A stretch of DNA of 32,834 bases from Pseudomonadota bacterium (GCA_026390495.1 JAPLFV010000324.1:1-32834); one strand, 5' to 3'; positions 15,371 through 23,454 are shown, counted from the first letter of the stretch. Program-made: numbers and translations. The notes: generated from the sequence alone by a model not told the origin.

Positions 15371-16891
15371 CTAACTGAAGCGAGTAGCTGCAGCCATGAT
15401 CCTCTCTTGAGTCGCTTCATCTCGACTAAATTCACCTGTCACCCGTCCACCACACATGACGATCACTCGATCACTCAGGCCAAGTACTTCGGGAAGTTCA
15501 GAGGAAACCATCACAACCGCGACGCCTTTTGCGGCCATATCATTCACAATCTTATAGATCTCGGCGCGAGCTCCAACATCAATCCCTCGCGTAGGTTCAT
15601 CTAAAAAAAGAACCTTAGGTTTAGTCAGCATCCACTTGGCCAAGACGACCTTTTGCTGATTTCCACCACTTAAATTCTTAACTTGAGAAGCTGAGTTCGG
15701 AGTCTTGATCCGCAACGCATCGATGTAATCATTTGCAATTTTATTTTCATTGGAATCGTCGACGACGCCAAATCGAGCCACTCTTTTTAAGCTAGCCAGG
15801 GCAATATTGCGAGATACTGAATCTTCCAAAACAAGACCAAGTCGTTTTCGATCCTCACTTACTAATGCAAATCCATGATTTATAGCTTCTTGAGGACTAG
15901 CGAACGCGAGAGACTGGCCTTCCAACTCAATAGAACCAGTTCTAGGTCCATGCAATGCGCCGAAAATTGACATGAGAATCTCGGTTCGCCCCGAACCCAT
16001 CAAACCGGCAATCCCTAAAATTTCACCTTTTCGAACCGTAAAGGAAACATGTTCGAGCAAGTTTTTCCCAGGAACCGTCGGGTGCGGAACGGTTAAATCA
16101 TGTACTGCAAGAACAGGTCCTCCAATAGTCCTAGAAACTCTTGGGTACATGTCCGTCAATTCTCTTCCTACCATATCAGCAATAACTTTGTGCTCGTCCA
16201 CGTCTTTTGCGTTATAGGTTGTCACTGATTTTCCATCGCGGAAAACCGTGATTCTATCAGCAATGGCAAACACTTCATTGAGCTTATGAGTAATGAGAAC
16301 ACAGCCAACCCCTCGCTTTTTTAGTCGGCGAATTGTTTCAAGAAAAACTTCAATCTCCGTATCGCTTAAAGCAGAAGTTGGCTCGTCCAAAATCAATATT
16401 TTTGCATCAAGTGCTAACGCCTTAGCAATCTCAACCATCTGTTGCTGGCCTATGCCGAGGTCACCCACTTTCTGCGATGGGTCCATATGGAATCCCAGGT
16501 CTTTCAACAATGCAGACGTGCGCATCAGAACTTCAGTGGTCTGAATAATGCCAAACAAAGACGGTTCGCGACCCAGAAAAATATTTTCGGCAACGGTTAA
16601 TTCTTTAACCAGTGAAAGCTCCTGAAAAACGATGGCCACTCCAGCACTTTGAGAGTCCTTGATCGAAAGAAATTTTCTTGAAGTGCCGTTTACCTTGAGC
16701 TCACCTGAATAAGAACCATAGGGGTAGAGGCCACTAATGATCTTCATCAATGTCGATTTGCCAGCACCATTTTCGCCGCAGAGTGCATGAACTTCGCCGG
16801 ATAAAACGTCGAATCGCACGCCATCAAGAGCTTTCACACCGGGAAACTCTTTTACAATGTCATGAAGCTCTAATAGTTGCTGTGCCACCAC
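15371..16891 (-). CDS. xylG: ABC transporter ATP-binding protein, duplicated xylose/ribose type (XylG)
   Basis: A 506-residue cytoplasmic ATPase with two fused nucleotide-binding domains, as in XylG, RbsA and AraG. Domain 1 has Walker A GENGAGKST (39-47), signature LGIGQQQMVEIAKAL and Walker B ILILDEPTSAL. Domain 2 has a degenerate Walker A (AGLMGSGRTEI), which is normal in this subfamily, plus signature LSGGNQQKVVLAKWM and Walker B VLFLDEPTRGIDVG. It energises import through XylH. The start is a GTG at 16891 with GGAGG at 16900-16904, eight bases away; the next codon is also GTG. It lies 175 bases after xylF and 108 bases before xylH, both gaps holding stem-loops that could set relative expression of the components. 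Confidence 0.93.
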   Translation of the reverse strand: MVAQQLLELHDIVKEFPGVKALDGVRFDVLSGEVHALCGENGAGKSTLMKIISGLYPYGSYSGELKVNGTSRKFLSIKDSQSAGVAIVFQELSLVKELTVAENIFLGREPSLFGIIQTTEVLMRTSALLKDLGFHMDPSQKVGDLGIGQQQMVEIAKALALDAKILILDEPTSALSDTEIEVFLETIRRLKKRGVGCVLITHKLNEVFAIADRITVFRDGKSVTTYNAKDVDEHKVIADMVGRELTDMYPRVSRTIGGPVLAVHDLTVPHPTVPGKNLLEHVSFTVRKGEILGIAGLMGSGRTEILMSIFGALHGPRTGSIELEGQSLAFASPQEAINHGFALVSEDRKRLGLVLEDSVSRNIALASLKRVARFGVVDDSNENKIANDYIDALRIKTPNSASQVKNLSGGNQQKVVLAKWMLTKPKVLFLDEPTRGIDVGARAEIYKIVNDMAAKGVAVVMVSSELPEVLGLSDRVIVMCGGRVTGEFSRDEATQERIMAAATRFS

Positions 16892-16968
16892 TCAGGAAAC
16901 CTCCAAATCTGACTGTCCCATAAATTCTGTCACTTCGTTCTCTTCAACAATGCTCTTCGCCAGGGTTC

Positions 16969-17032
16969 CCCACGAACTCGTGAGTGGGTTAAAAGCGCTG
17001 TCTTCGCAGCATTTTCTGCCGACTTGCGACAG
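16969..17032 (-). other. Stem-loops in the xylF-xylG gap
   Basis: Two structures lie just after the xylF stop. CTGTC (16998-17002) pairs with GACAG (17028-17032), enclosing a second pair GCAG (17006-17009) and CTGC (17016-17019). CCCAC (16969-16973) pairs with GTGGG (16984-16988). No T-run follows. Such structures after a binding-protein gene commonly protect its message and keep it more abundant than the downstream genes. Confidence 0.45.
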
Positions 17033-17066
17033 ATTTTATGAACCAGTCAAAACAAACCGCTAAACC

Positions 17067-18092
17067 TTATTTCCCAGCTTTATTCACGTTCTTATAAACA
17101 TCAGCCTTTTTATGAAAGCCGTCTTTGATGACGGTATCATCCATATTAGCTTTATCAACTTGAACAGGTTTCAGAAGAATAGAGGGAACATCTTTTTTTC
17201 CATTGTTGACCATCCGCAAATCTTTTGATGTCGCTTGACCTTTCGCCATTTCAATCGCCAATTCAGCTGCTCTCTCTGCTATCAATTTGATTGGCTTGTA
17301 AACTGTCATGGATTGAGTTCCTTCAACAATTCTTTGACATCCAGCAAGATCTGCATCCTGACCGGAAACCAATACTTTTCCAGCGAGTTTTTGTTGAGAC
17401 AATGCAGCGATAACACCACCAGCTGTTCCATCATTTGACGCAACCACGGCATCCAATTTATTTCCGGTTTTTGTAAGTGCATTCTCAGTGTGCTTCAGAG
17501 CTTCAGAAGATTGCCAATCTTTCGCCCATTGATCGCCGGCAATTTTAATGTCACCTTTATCAATCAAGGGTTTCAAAACTTGCATTTGTCCGTCTCTAAA
17601 CATTTTCGCATTGTTGTCAGTTGGCGATCCACCGATCAACAAATACTGACCCTTAGGTGCCTTAGAAACTAGGTAGCTCGCCTGCATTCGGCCCACTTCC
17701 TCATTGTCAAAGCTAATGTACATATCAACATCGGCATTTTTAATAAGGCGATCATAGGACAATACTTTCTTGCCTGCCTTATGAGCCTTGTCTACGATCG
17801 TAGCAGCAGTCACTGCGTTTGATGGAACAACAACTAAAATATCGACATTTTGAGTCAAAAGATTCTCAGCCTGACTGATTTGCATCGATGCATTTCCGTT
17901 AGCGGCCTGGACTAAAACTTCAGCCCCAAGTTCTTTAGCTTTAGCTAAAAACATGTCTCGGTCTCGCTGCCAACGTTCCTCTTTTAAAGTATCCATAGCA
18001 AAACCGATCTTTAATTTTTTATCAGCACTGAGTCCGACAGAAGCAAAAGATCCCGCGCAAACTGCTAGAAACATCAGTTTCGAGACTTTCAT
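17067..18092 (-). CDS. xylF: Periplasmic D-xylose-binding protein (XylF)
   Basis: A 341-residue periplasmic receptor with a signal peptide (MKVSKLMFLAVCAGSFASVG, cleavage probably after GLSA). The mature protein matches E. coli XylF closely at its sugar-contact regions: KIGFAMDTLKEERWQRDRD, ANGNASMQISQAENLL, VLSYDRLIKNADVDMYISFD, GGSPTDNNAKMFRDGQMQVL, GDQWAKDWQSSEALKHTENA, AVVASNDGTAGG, LVSGQDADLAG and MTVYKPI. These make xylose the most likely ligand. The gene is the first of the xylF-xylG-xylH-GH31 series, as expected for the most abundant component. ATG 18092 follows GGAGG at 18100-18104. No xylA, xylB or xylR is in the window, so catabolism and regulation must be encoded elsewhere. Confidence 0.95.
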   Translation of the reverse strand: MKVSKLMFLAVCAGSFASVGLSADKKLKIGFAMDTLKEERWQRDRDMFLAKAKELGAEVLVQAANGNASMQISQAENLLTQNVDILVVVPSNAVTAATIVDKAHKAGKKVLSYDRLIKNADVDMYISFDNEEVGRMQASYLVSKAPKGQYLLIGGSPTDNNAKMFRDGQMQVLKPLIDKGDIKIAGDQWAKDWQSSEALKHTENALTKTGNKLDAVVASNDGTAGGVIAALSQQKLAGKVLVSGQDADLAGCQRIVEGTQSMTVYKPIKLIAERAAELAIEMAKGQATSKDLRMVNNGKKDVPSILLKPVQVDKANMDDTVIKDGFHKKADVYKNVNKAGK

Positions 18093-18467
18093 TGATAAAC
18101 CTCCAAAAAAAAAAAGTTAAAAAAGGAACTCATTAAGTTCTACACGCTCACTCTTGAAGTTCGCATGCACAACACTTTCGAGCTCGAGTCATTCTCAAAT
18201 TGATGACTTATTACTTAGACTTACGGGGTGGAGCTTGCACTATATTAGCTGGCCAGTCAATGGAAGATCGACGATTTGAACCACTCAAAATCAAGCAAAA
18301 ACGTCAATCATTCTGCCTCGGAGTTTAGCGCTCATAAAATGCAACATGACGGTGTAAAAGGGAGGTATGCAACATTGGCATCCTCTCAATTCACAGTCAA
18401 TGATTTGAGGTCAGCTCAAACGACATCATTTTTGATGAATAAAAGTCACTGTCACCTCATCAGAGCC
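18093..18467. other. Intergenic region upstream of xylF
   Basis: 375 bases between the DUF374 gene and xylF, both on the minus strand. It must hold the xylF operon promoter, but no -35/-10 pair stands out. Visible elements are an A-run before the xylF ribosome binding site, two dyads at 18126-18140 and 18178-18187, and a six-pair stem TTTGAG/CTCAAA around 18404-18420 that may end DUF374 transcripts. An open frame of 72 codons here (18276-18494) has no coding character. Confidence 0.5.
18126..18187 (-). promoter_or_regulatory. Two dyads upstream of xylF, candidate operators
   Basis: GAACT-CATTA-AGTTC at 18126-18140 is a 15-base inverted repeat 22 bases upstream of the xylF Shine-Dalgarno. TCGAGCTCGA at 18178-18187 is a perfect 10-base palindrome of the kind bound by LacI-type repressors. 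The regulator is unknown. Confidence 0.3.
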
Positions 18468-19169
18468 TCAAAGGTCTCCGAAAGAAGAAAATGACTTGGA
18501 CGCTTTCCATAGCGACTCAAATTGAGCTTCAGTGTCTTCATTTGTCTTCTCAATCTCATTTTGAACTTGCTGACGAGTCAATTCAAAACCCGAGTCATCC
18601 ACGTCCGACTTAACAAAAATAGGCTCAGCGTAGCGGATCAATAATCTGCAAAATGGTTTAGGAATTTTGGTTTGATCCCAAGTCTTTGTCAGCGTCCATT
18701 TTCGATCTGCAATCGCAGAAATCACAAGGATAGGTGCGCCGCTTTTTCTAGCAATGTCAATGACTCCGGCCTTTGGAACTCCTCGAGGTCCACGTGGGCC
18801 ATCTACCGTAATGGCACCACTCTTGCCACGTCTTAATAGTTCGATCATTTCCTCTCGAGCTTCTTTTCCGCCACGACTAGAACTTCCTCTAACGGCGCCG
18901 AGTCCAATTCTCTCACATATGAAAGCGACAATTTCGCCATCTTTACTTCGACTAGACAAGCAATAGATATCTTGGCCCGGGTGACTTAGGACTCCGCCAA
19001 TGGCATTCTCATGGAAGGTTGCGATCAAAAAGCTGCCGTTTGGGTTTTCCGCCACAGCTCTTCGGCGCTGATCCATCCCGATAACTCTTACCCTCCAAGT
19101 CAACATTAAAAGGCGACATAGAATGAATATGAGCCACAATTGCAGGTCCCATAAAAAAGAATTCTTCAT
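18468..19169 (-). CDS. DUF374 lysophospholipid acyltransferase family protein
   Basis: A 233-residue protein with an N-terminal hydrophobic segment (LWLIFILCRLLML) that anchors it in the inner membrane facing the cytoplasm. The family features are ATFHENAIGGVL, near the histidine expected for glycerolipid acyltransferases, SRSKDGEIVAFICERIGLGA, VRGSSSRGGKEAREEMIELL and ITVDGPRGPRGVPKAGVIDI. DUF374 proteins often lie near lipopolysaccharide genes and resemble late acyltransferases of the LpxL type; no such neighbour is present here. The TTG 15 bases upstream is a possible but weaker start, while ATG 19169 has GGAG at 19179-19182, nine bases away. The acyl donor and acceptor are unknown. Confidence 0.85.
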   Translation of the reverse strand: MKNSFLWDLQLWLIFILCRLLMLTWRVRVIGMDQRRRAVAENPNGSFLIATFHENAIGGVLSHPGQDIYCLSSRSKDGEIVAFICERIGLGAVRGSSSRGGKEAREEMIELLRRGKSGAITVDGPRGPRGVPKAGVIDIARKSGAPILVISAIADRKWTLTKTWDQTKIPKPFCRLLIRYAEPIFVKSDVDDSGFELTRQQVQNEIEKTNEDTEAQFESLWKASKSFSSFGDL

Positions 19170-19339
19170 AAAATGATTCTCCAACTGGGAAGATAAAACT
19201 AAGATATTCGCGGAAAAGCACTAATGGGACAAACCTTGTGTTTTTACGGTAACATTTGAATATCCATGACTTTATGTAAATGAATGCAATTCAGCAATGA
19301 GATATATCTGTTCGTTTAATGAGCAAAACAAACTTCTTA

Positions 19340-19470
19340 TGTTGGCGCTCCAGCCCTTTTCGCCGCTCAAAAACTCTCCCTGCGGTTTCGGGAATCCCAT
19401 TCAGCGTAGCGAGAATTCCACTGTAAGTACTCTGCCAGCCGAGCATAATCCTTTCAAATCACGCGCCGTC
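19340..19470. ncRNA. Candidate structured RNA or conserved element in a GC-rich block
   Basis: This block is richer in G+C than its flanks and contains local inverted repeats: GGCG (19344-19347) with CGCC (19361-19364), GGAAT (19391-19395) with ATTCC (19415-19419), and TCCC/GGGA pairs around 19377-19393. No tRNA, tmRNA, SRP RNA, 6S or RNase P signature is recognised. The strand is unclear. A decayed gene is an alternative. Confidence 0.25.
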
Positions 19471-19473
19471 AAA

Positions 19474-19503
19474 TTGGCATAGAGTAAGATTTCCTTGTAT
19501 TAT
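19474..19503 (+). promoter_or_regulatory. Candidate sigma70 promoter of the REC-REC-TPR gene
   Basis: TTGGCA at 19474-19479 and TATTAT at 19498-19503, each matching five of six consensus bases, are 18 bases apart. Transcription would begin near 19510, giving a leader of about 150 bases. Confidence 0.55.
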
Positions 19504-19663
19504 AGAAGCATATCTACATTTTGCTGAAAAAGGGGCGTTCCAGAAGATCAAAAATAATGTCGTTTTGGCAATCGATAAGTCATTACGAGTTTTATATTTA
19601 GTTCATATGGCGTTCATAACCATCCGTTGTCAGAAGACTTTACTGCTGAATAGGTAACCATTG

Positions 19664-21604
19664 ATGTCAGATTTAAAGCAAATATTCAAAAACGTACTCA
19701 TCATCGATCGCGATGAATCGATGCAAAATATTGTGAAGAGGTATCTAGCTAATTTGGGAATTCTCAAACCAGATTGCGTCGATGACGGTGTTATGGGTTT
19801 AGACAAGGTTAGACAAAAAAAATATGACCTCGTCATTTTTGATATCAAAATGAAAAAGCCTCCAGGCTTGGAACTGTATGACGCTATTCGAAAAAATGAG
19901 TCTAGCTCCATGACGTCACTCATTTTAATTGCTGGTAGTATCACTAAAAGTGAAATCGATATCTGTTTGAAAGACCCGCTTGCAAAATTGCTAGCAAAAC
20001 CTTTCACAGAGGACGTATTTTCGCAATTGATCAAAAAGTTCGCCAAAGATTTACCAATTCTCCAAAAGCAAGTGGAGTCTACTAAATCATCAGATTTGAA
20101 TCCAATTCCGAAGCACCCGGACTCCCCTCAAGAGATAATTATCTCGTCGCAGGAATCAAATCAAAACCCACAAAAGTCAAGTTCCGATAAATCTGATCAT
20201 TCATTAGCGACTCCTAATTCATCAATGGTGGCAGGCGACCGAAAACTTGACCTTGATAGCAATGCAAATCATGCATCGATTCAATCTCTCGCTAATAACA
20301 AAGAGACTAAGTCGAGCCGCCCTCTAGATTTAGATCAGCATACTGTTTCCCAAATTGTACCTAGAAAAATACTTCTATCTTCCCAACTTTTTGGGATGAA
20401 AGTTGACACCTATCGTCCTGAAACTGTTTTGATCGTAGACTCCGATCTTGCAATGCATGGACTGCTTAAGAGCTACTTGAAGGGAGTTTCAGATTCAAGC
20501 CCCCTTTGCCTTACGGACGGCACAGAAGCAAAAAAGAACATAGCTGGAAGCAATTTCGATTTAGTGATCATGGATTGGAAACTAAAGGGAACCAGTGGCC
20601 TTGGACTGTACAATCGTATTCGATACAATTCGCCAAATTCCATCTCTCCAGTCATGGTTTTATCTGGTCTCATTCACAAAGAAGACGCAAGAATTCTATT
20701 AGAGAACCAGGCAACTTCATTTGTCGAAAAGCCTTTAAATAAAACCAATTTCGAGCAAGCATTAAAGGCTGTTTTAACAAATGCAGCCGAAATTAAATTT
20801 GCATATAAGTACTTGGCGGAAGAGCTTGATTCAAAGAAATTAAGTGCTGAAGGTATTCTATCCCTTGCCGACAACGTCGAAAAAAACCAAAAGGACCCAT
20901 CAACACTGCTCAATATTATGGTTAAGCTATTGATGGCGCGCGGATCGAACAAAATTGCTGAAGTGATCTTACAAAAGATTCTGCAAAAGGATAAATCGAA
21001 CATTGCCGCAATGACAGAACTTAGTAAAATCTATCACCGCACCGGACGTGGGCAAAAGGCTGCAGACCTCTTAAAGTCTGCAAGTCATTTATCCCCAGGA
21101 AGTATCGAACGCCTGTGCCTCATGGGTGAGATAGATTTGACATTGAAAAATGCAACCTCTGCAAAGAATTTTTTTAAAGAAGCACTTGAATTAGATGACG
21201 GTCATCCAACTGCAAATGCGGGAATGACATTAGCAACAAATTTTATAGAAAAGGGCGAAGAAATAAAGAATAGCGCAGCTCAAGAAGGCGATAGCTCACT
21301 CGCTGCTCAATTTGCTTCCTCGTTAAACACCGTTGCTATTGCCTACATTAAAGACCAAAATATTATAAAGGCCATCGAGCAATATCAGGCAGCAACCTGT
21401 TTCGTTTACGACTCTGAAACATTGAGCAAACTTCATTTTAACTTGGGGCTAGCCAGTCTTCGGAATCAAGATCCTCAAACTGCTCTAAAGTGGTTTCAAT
21501 CATCAAAAAATCTAGGTGGTGTTGGATATTCAAAGCCCAACAAGTATATTGATTTAATTCTAGCTAAAAAACAAATAAACCTTAAATCGATTGGTGAAGA
21601 TTGA
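19664..21604 (+). CDS. Two-receiver protein with C-terminal TPR domain (REC-REC-TPR)
   Basis: A 646-residue cytoplasmic protein. Receiver 1 (about 10-130) has the phospho-acceptor Asp60 in DLVIFDIKMK and Lys112 in AKPFT, but Ala90 takes the place of the usual Thr/Ser after strand 4. A linker of about 120 polar, Ser/Asn-rich residues follows. Receiver 2 (about 254-375) has Asp304 in DLVIMDWKLKG, Ser334 and Lys356 in VEKPL. In both receivers the acidic pair reads D-x-D rather than adjacent Asp-Asp. Residues about 415-640 form TPR-like helical pairs. There is no DNA-binding, GGDEF or kinase domain, so output is probably protein-protein contact. ATG 19664 is preferred over an adjacent TTG at 19661. 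No histidine kinase lies nearby. The 3' end overlaps the convergent dus gene by 23 bases. Confidence 0.87.
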   Translation: MSDLKQIFKNVLIIDRDESMQNIVKRYLANLGILKPDCVDDGVMGLDKVRQKKYDLVIFDIKMKKPPGLELYDAIRKNESSSMTSLILIAGSITKSEIDICLKDPLAKLLAKPFTEDVFSQLIKKFAKDLPILQKQVESTKSSDLNPIPKHPDSPQEIIISSQESNQNPQKSSSDKSDHSLATPNSSMVAGDRKLDLDSNANHASIQSLANNKETKSSRPLDLDQHTVSQIVPRKILLSSQLFGMKVDTYRPETVLIVDSDLAMHGLLKSYLKGVSDSSPLCLTDGTEAKKNIAGSNFDLVIMDWKLKGTSGLGLYNRIRYNSPNSISPVMVLSGLIHKEDARILLENQATSFVEKPLNKTNFEQALKAVLTNAAEIKFAYKYLAEELDSKKLSAEGILSLADNVEKNQKDPSTLLNIMVKLLMARGSNKIAEVILQKILQKDKSNIAAMTELSKIYHRTGRGQKAADLLKSASHLSPGSIERLCLMGEIDLTLKNATSAKNFFKEALELDDGHPTANAGMTLATNFIEKGEEIKNSAAQEGDSSLAAQFASSLNTVAIAYIKDQNIIKAIEQYQAATCFVYDSETLSKLHFNLGLASLRNQDPQTALKWFQSSKNLGGVGYSKPNKYIDLILAKKQINLKSIGED

Positions 21605-22778
21605 AAGCCTCACGACTTTCACCGCTATACAACCAATCTCTCTCTTCGTCATAAAGAAGCGGCAATTCATCTTCGGAAAAATGGTTTAGCTGGCAGATAT
21701 TTTGAATATGACTATAGAAAACACTCCAGCGGCTTGATCTCAAAATACTCGGATCCATAAAAACTCCGGGTAAGCTGCTCCTTATGTAACTCCAAAGCAT
21801 TTTTACTCGCGCCAGTGCTCTGGGACTTAAATCAACCTCCGCAATTTCTGCCACTGATACACCGGAAAATTTATTCAGCGACTCAATCACTCTTATCCAA
21901 GACTCGGAGTCGACGCCGGCCGTTTTCATGCCATGACCATCTTTGGCCCAAAGAAGCAACAGACCAGGGTCGCTAAGCCAAAGATTTTGTATCAGTCCAA
22001 AAACACAAAGGGCCTTTAAAACAGGCGCTTTCGACTTTCCAGAAAAAATCCAAGGATTTCTTAAGGCCCCTCGCCCAACAATTCCGCTATAGATTTTAGA
22101 TTGATCAGCAAAAATGCTTTGAATGTGTGCGAATCTGTGAATATCCCCAGATATTAAAATGGGCATACTGGTACGTTTTGAAGCGAGCATTGGGAGTGTC
22201 CAATTCGACTTGCCCTTATAACGATCAAGCCTCGATCGACCATGAACGGTAACAAATTTAAGGGGAAGTCCGCATATGGATTCAAACAAAGAATTGAATT
22301 CATTTGAATGAATAAAACCAGTCCTCATTTTTACACTCAGTCTTTGAGGGCCTAAATGTAAGCTTGATTTATGAATAAATTCAGAAAACACTTCAACTTT
22401 TTCAAGTAAGCTACTGCCGGACCGATTTCCAACCACAGTTGGTGAAGGGCAACCACAATTAATGTCCACCCAAGGGGCTATTTTAAGTACCAGGTCAGCT
22501 GCCCGTACAAAGTCATCCACATTTGGTCCCATTAACTGGGGAATAACCGGCATTTGAGTCAAGACTCCGGGAGATTCAAGTTCTGGAATAAAATATTCGG
22601 GTATGCTTCTCGGAAATGTGTCGGTAAATCTTAAAAATGGGGTCCAACTGAATTGGGGAGGGCCTAAAATAGACATCCAAAGACGAAACGCAAAATCAGT
22701 AACCCCTTCCATGGGAGCTAAACCCAATTGCCCCAAACTAGCGCTGGAAACATCAAATCTCGTGATCCTGTCCCTCAA
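21582..22778 (-). CDS. tRNA-dihydrouridine synthase, Dus family
   Basis: A 398-residue flavoenzyme that reduces uridines in the tRNA D-loop using NADPH. The FMN-binding TIM barrel shows LAPMEGVTDFAFR (20-32), VDINCGCPSPTV with the catalytic Cys110 (104-115), VKMRTGF (149-155), VTVHGRSR (176-183), ISGDIH (209-214) and GIVGRGALRNPWIF (232-245). All core motifs are present; the position specificity (DusA, B or C) is not decidable here. It is somewhat longer than typical members (about 320-350) because of a C-terminal helical part. The start is a TTG at 22778, supported by GAGGA at 22785-22789 six bases upstream and by an in-frame stop at 22788-22790; the first ATG is at codon 23, inside the FMN motif. 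Its last 23 bases overlap the convergent gene. Confidence 0.9.
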   Translation of the reverse strand: MRDRITRFDVSSASLGQLGLAPMEGVTDFAFRLWMSILGPPQFSWTPFLRFTDTFPRSIPEYFIPELESPGVLTQMPVIPQLMGPNVDDFVRAADLVLKIAPWVDINCGCPSPTVVGNRSGSSLLEKVEVFSEFIHKSSLHLGPQRLSVKMRTGFIHSNEFNSLFESICGLPLKFVTVHGRSRLDRYKGKSNWTLPMLASKRTSMPILISGDIHRFAHIQSIFADQSKIYSGIVGRGALRNPWIFSGKSKAPVLKALCVFGLIQNLWLSDPGLLLLWAKDGHGMKTAGVDSESWIRVIESLNKFSGVSVAEIAEVDLSPRALARVKMLWSYIRSSLPGVFMDPSILRSSRWSVFYSHIQNICQLNHFSEDELPLLYDEERDWLYSGESREAFNLHQSI

Positions 22779-22917
22779 AAAATATCCTCATTTATATATA
22801 GAATTGATTCACTCATACTAAAAAGACTCTCGCCCAAACCTTGCCAGTCGGCAAAAACTAACATAATCTCCAACAGGCGTCTTGAAAACATGGCAGATTG
22901 CCTAAAGAAAGGTCTAT

Positions 22918-23412
22918 ATGCAAAAATCAAAAAAACCAAAATCAAATATGCGTTTACTTTTCGCCTTGGGAGCTGTCGTCGTTGTGGGCTCAATCGGCGC
23001 CGCACTTTATTTCGGGGAACGTTCTCCTATAATAGCCAGTGGAGTGATAACCCTGCCTCAAACCATGGTCCAGCAAGCTCAGGGAATGCGATCATTATAC
23101 ATTATAGTTAGGGATGCCAAGAATCCTATGCCTATGCCGTGGGGCGCATTATCAGTGACGTTGAACAAAGAACCTTCTGAGCAGGTCTATCGATTTACAC
23201 TAACCCGAGATAATCTGAGGATTATGAACCCAAGCCAAGAAGCCCCCCAGGAGATAATCCTCAAGGCGCGACTTGATGTGGACGGTCTTGGCGGTGGCGA
23301 CATGCCTGGAGACATTGTTGGAGTATCTCAACCCATTCCTTTCGGATCTAATAATATCGACTTAGCTCTTCAAGATCTCATAGCTGAGACAGCGCCTGTG
23401 GCTGGACAATAA
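22918..23412 (+). CDS. Membrane-anchored protein resembling the C-terminal domain of CcmI/CycH
   Basis: A 164-residue protein with one N-terminal membrane helix (about 12-32) after a short basic stretch, so the rest faces the periplasm. Residues about 40-140 resemble the C-terminal domain of the cytochrome c biogenesis factor CcmI/CycH: ASGVITLPQTM, SLYIIVRDAKNPMPMPWGAL, then LTRDNLRIM, ILKARLDVDG and MPGDIVGVSQPI. It lacks the TPR half of CcmI, and no other cytochrome maturation gene is nearby, so a role in cytochrome c assembly is only a hypothesis. The ATG at 22918 has AAAGG in front. The tsaC-type gene follows after 42 bases on the same strand and is probably co-transcribed. Confidence 0.6.
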   Translation: MQKSKKPKSNMRLLFALGAVVVVGSIGAALYFGERSPIIASGVITLPQTMVQQAQGMRSLYIIVRDAKNPMPMPWGALSVTLNKEPSEQVYRFTLTRDNLRIMNPSQEAPQEIILKARLDVDGLGGGDMPGDIVGVSQPIPFGSNNIDLALQDLIAETAPVAGQ

Positions 23413-23454
23413 TTTTTGAAATAACAACAAACTTGAAATATTTATAAAGCAAAA

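Larger units (their letters stand above)
19170..19663. other. Long intergenic region between DUF374 and the REC-REC-TPR gene
   Basis: 494 bases separating divergent genes. The flanks are AT-rich, but about 19340-19480 is clearly more GC-rich and folds locally. A promoter for the right-hand gene lies at 19474-19503. Short open frames on both strands (61 codons plus, 51 codons minus) overlap the GC-rich block without convincing coding evidence. Confidence 0.55.

Noticed and set aside
18276-18494. 72-codon plus-strand open frame upstream of xylF
   Set aside because: It has no recognisable domain, a polar residue mix typical of noncoding sequence, and overlaps the 3' end of the DUF374 gene on the other strand.
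19291-19482. Short open frames of 61 (plus) and 51 (minus) codons in the GC-rich block
   Set aside because: They overlap each other in opposite directions, lack convincing ribosome sites and family signatures. The block is reported as an unexplained element instead.
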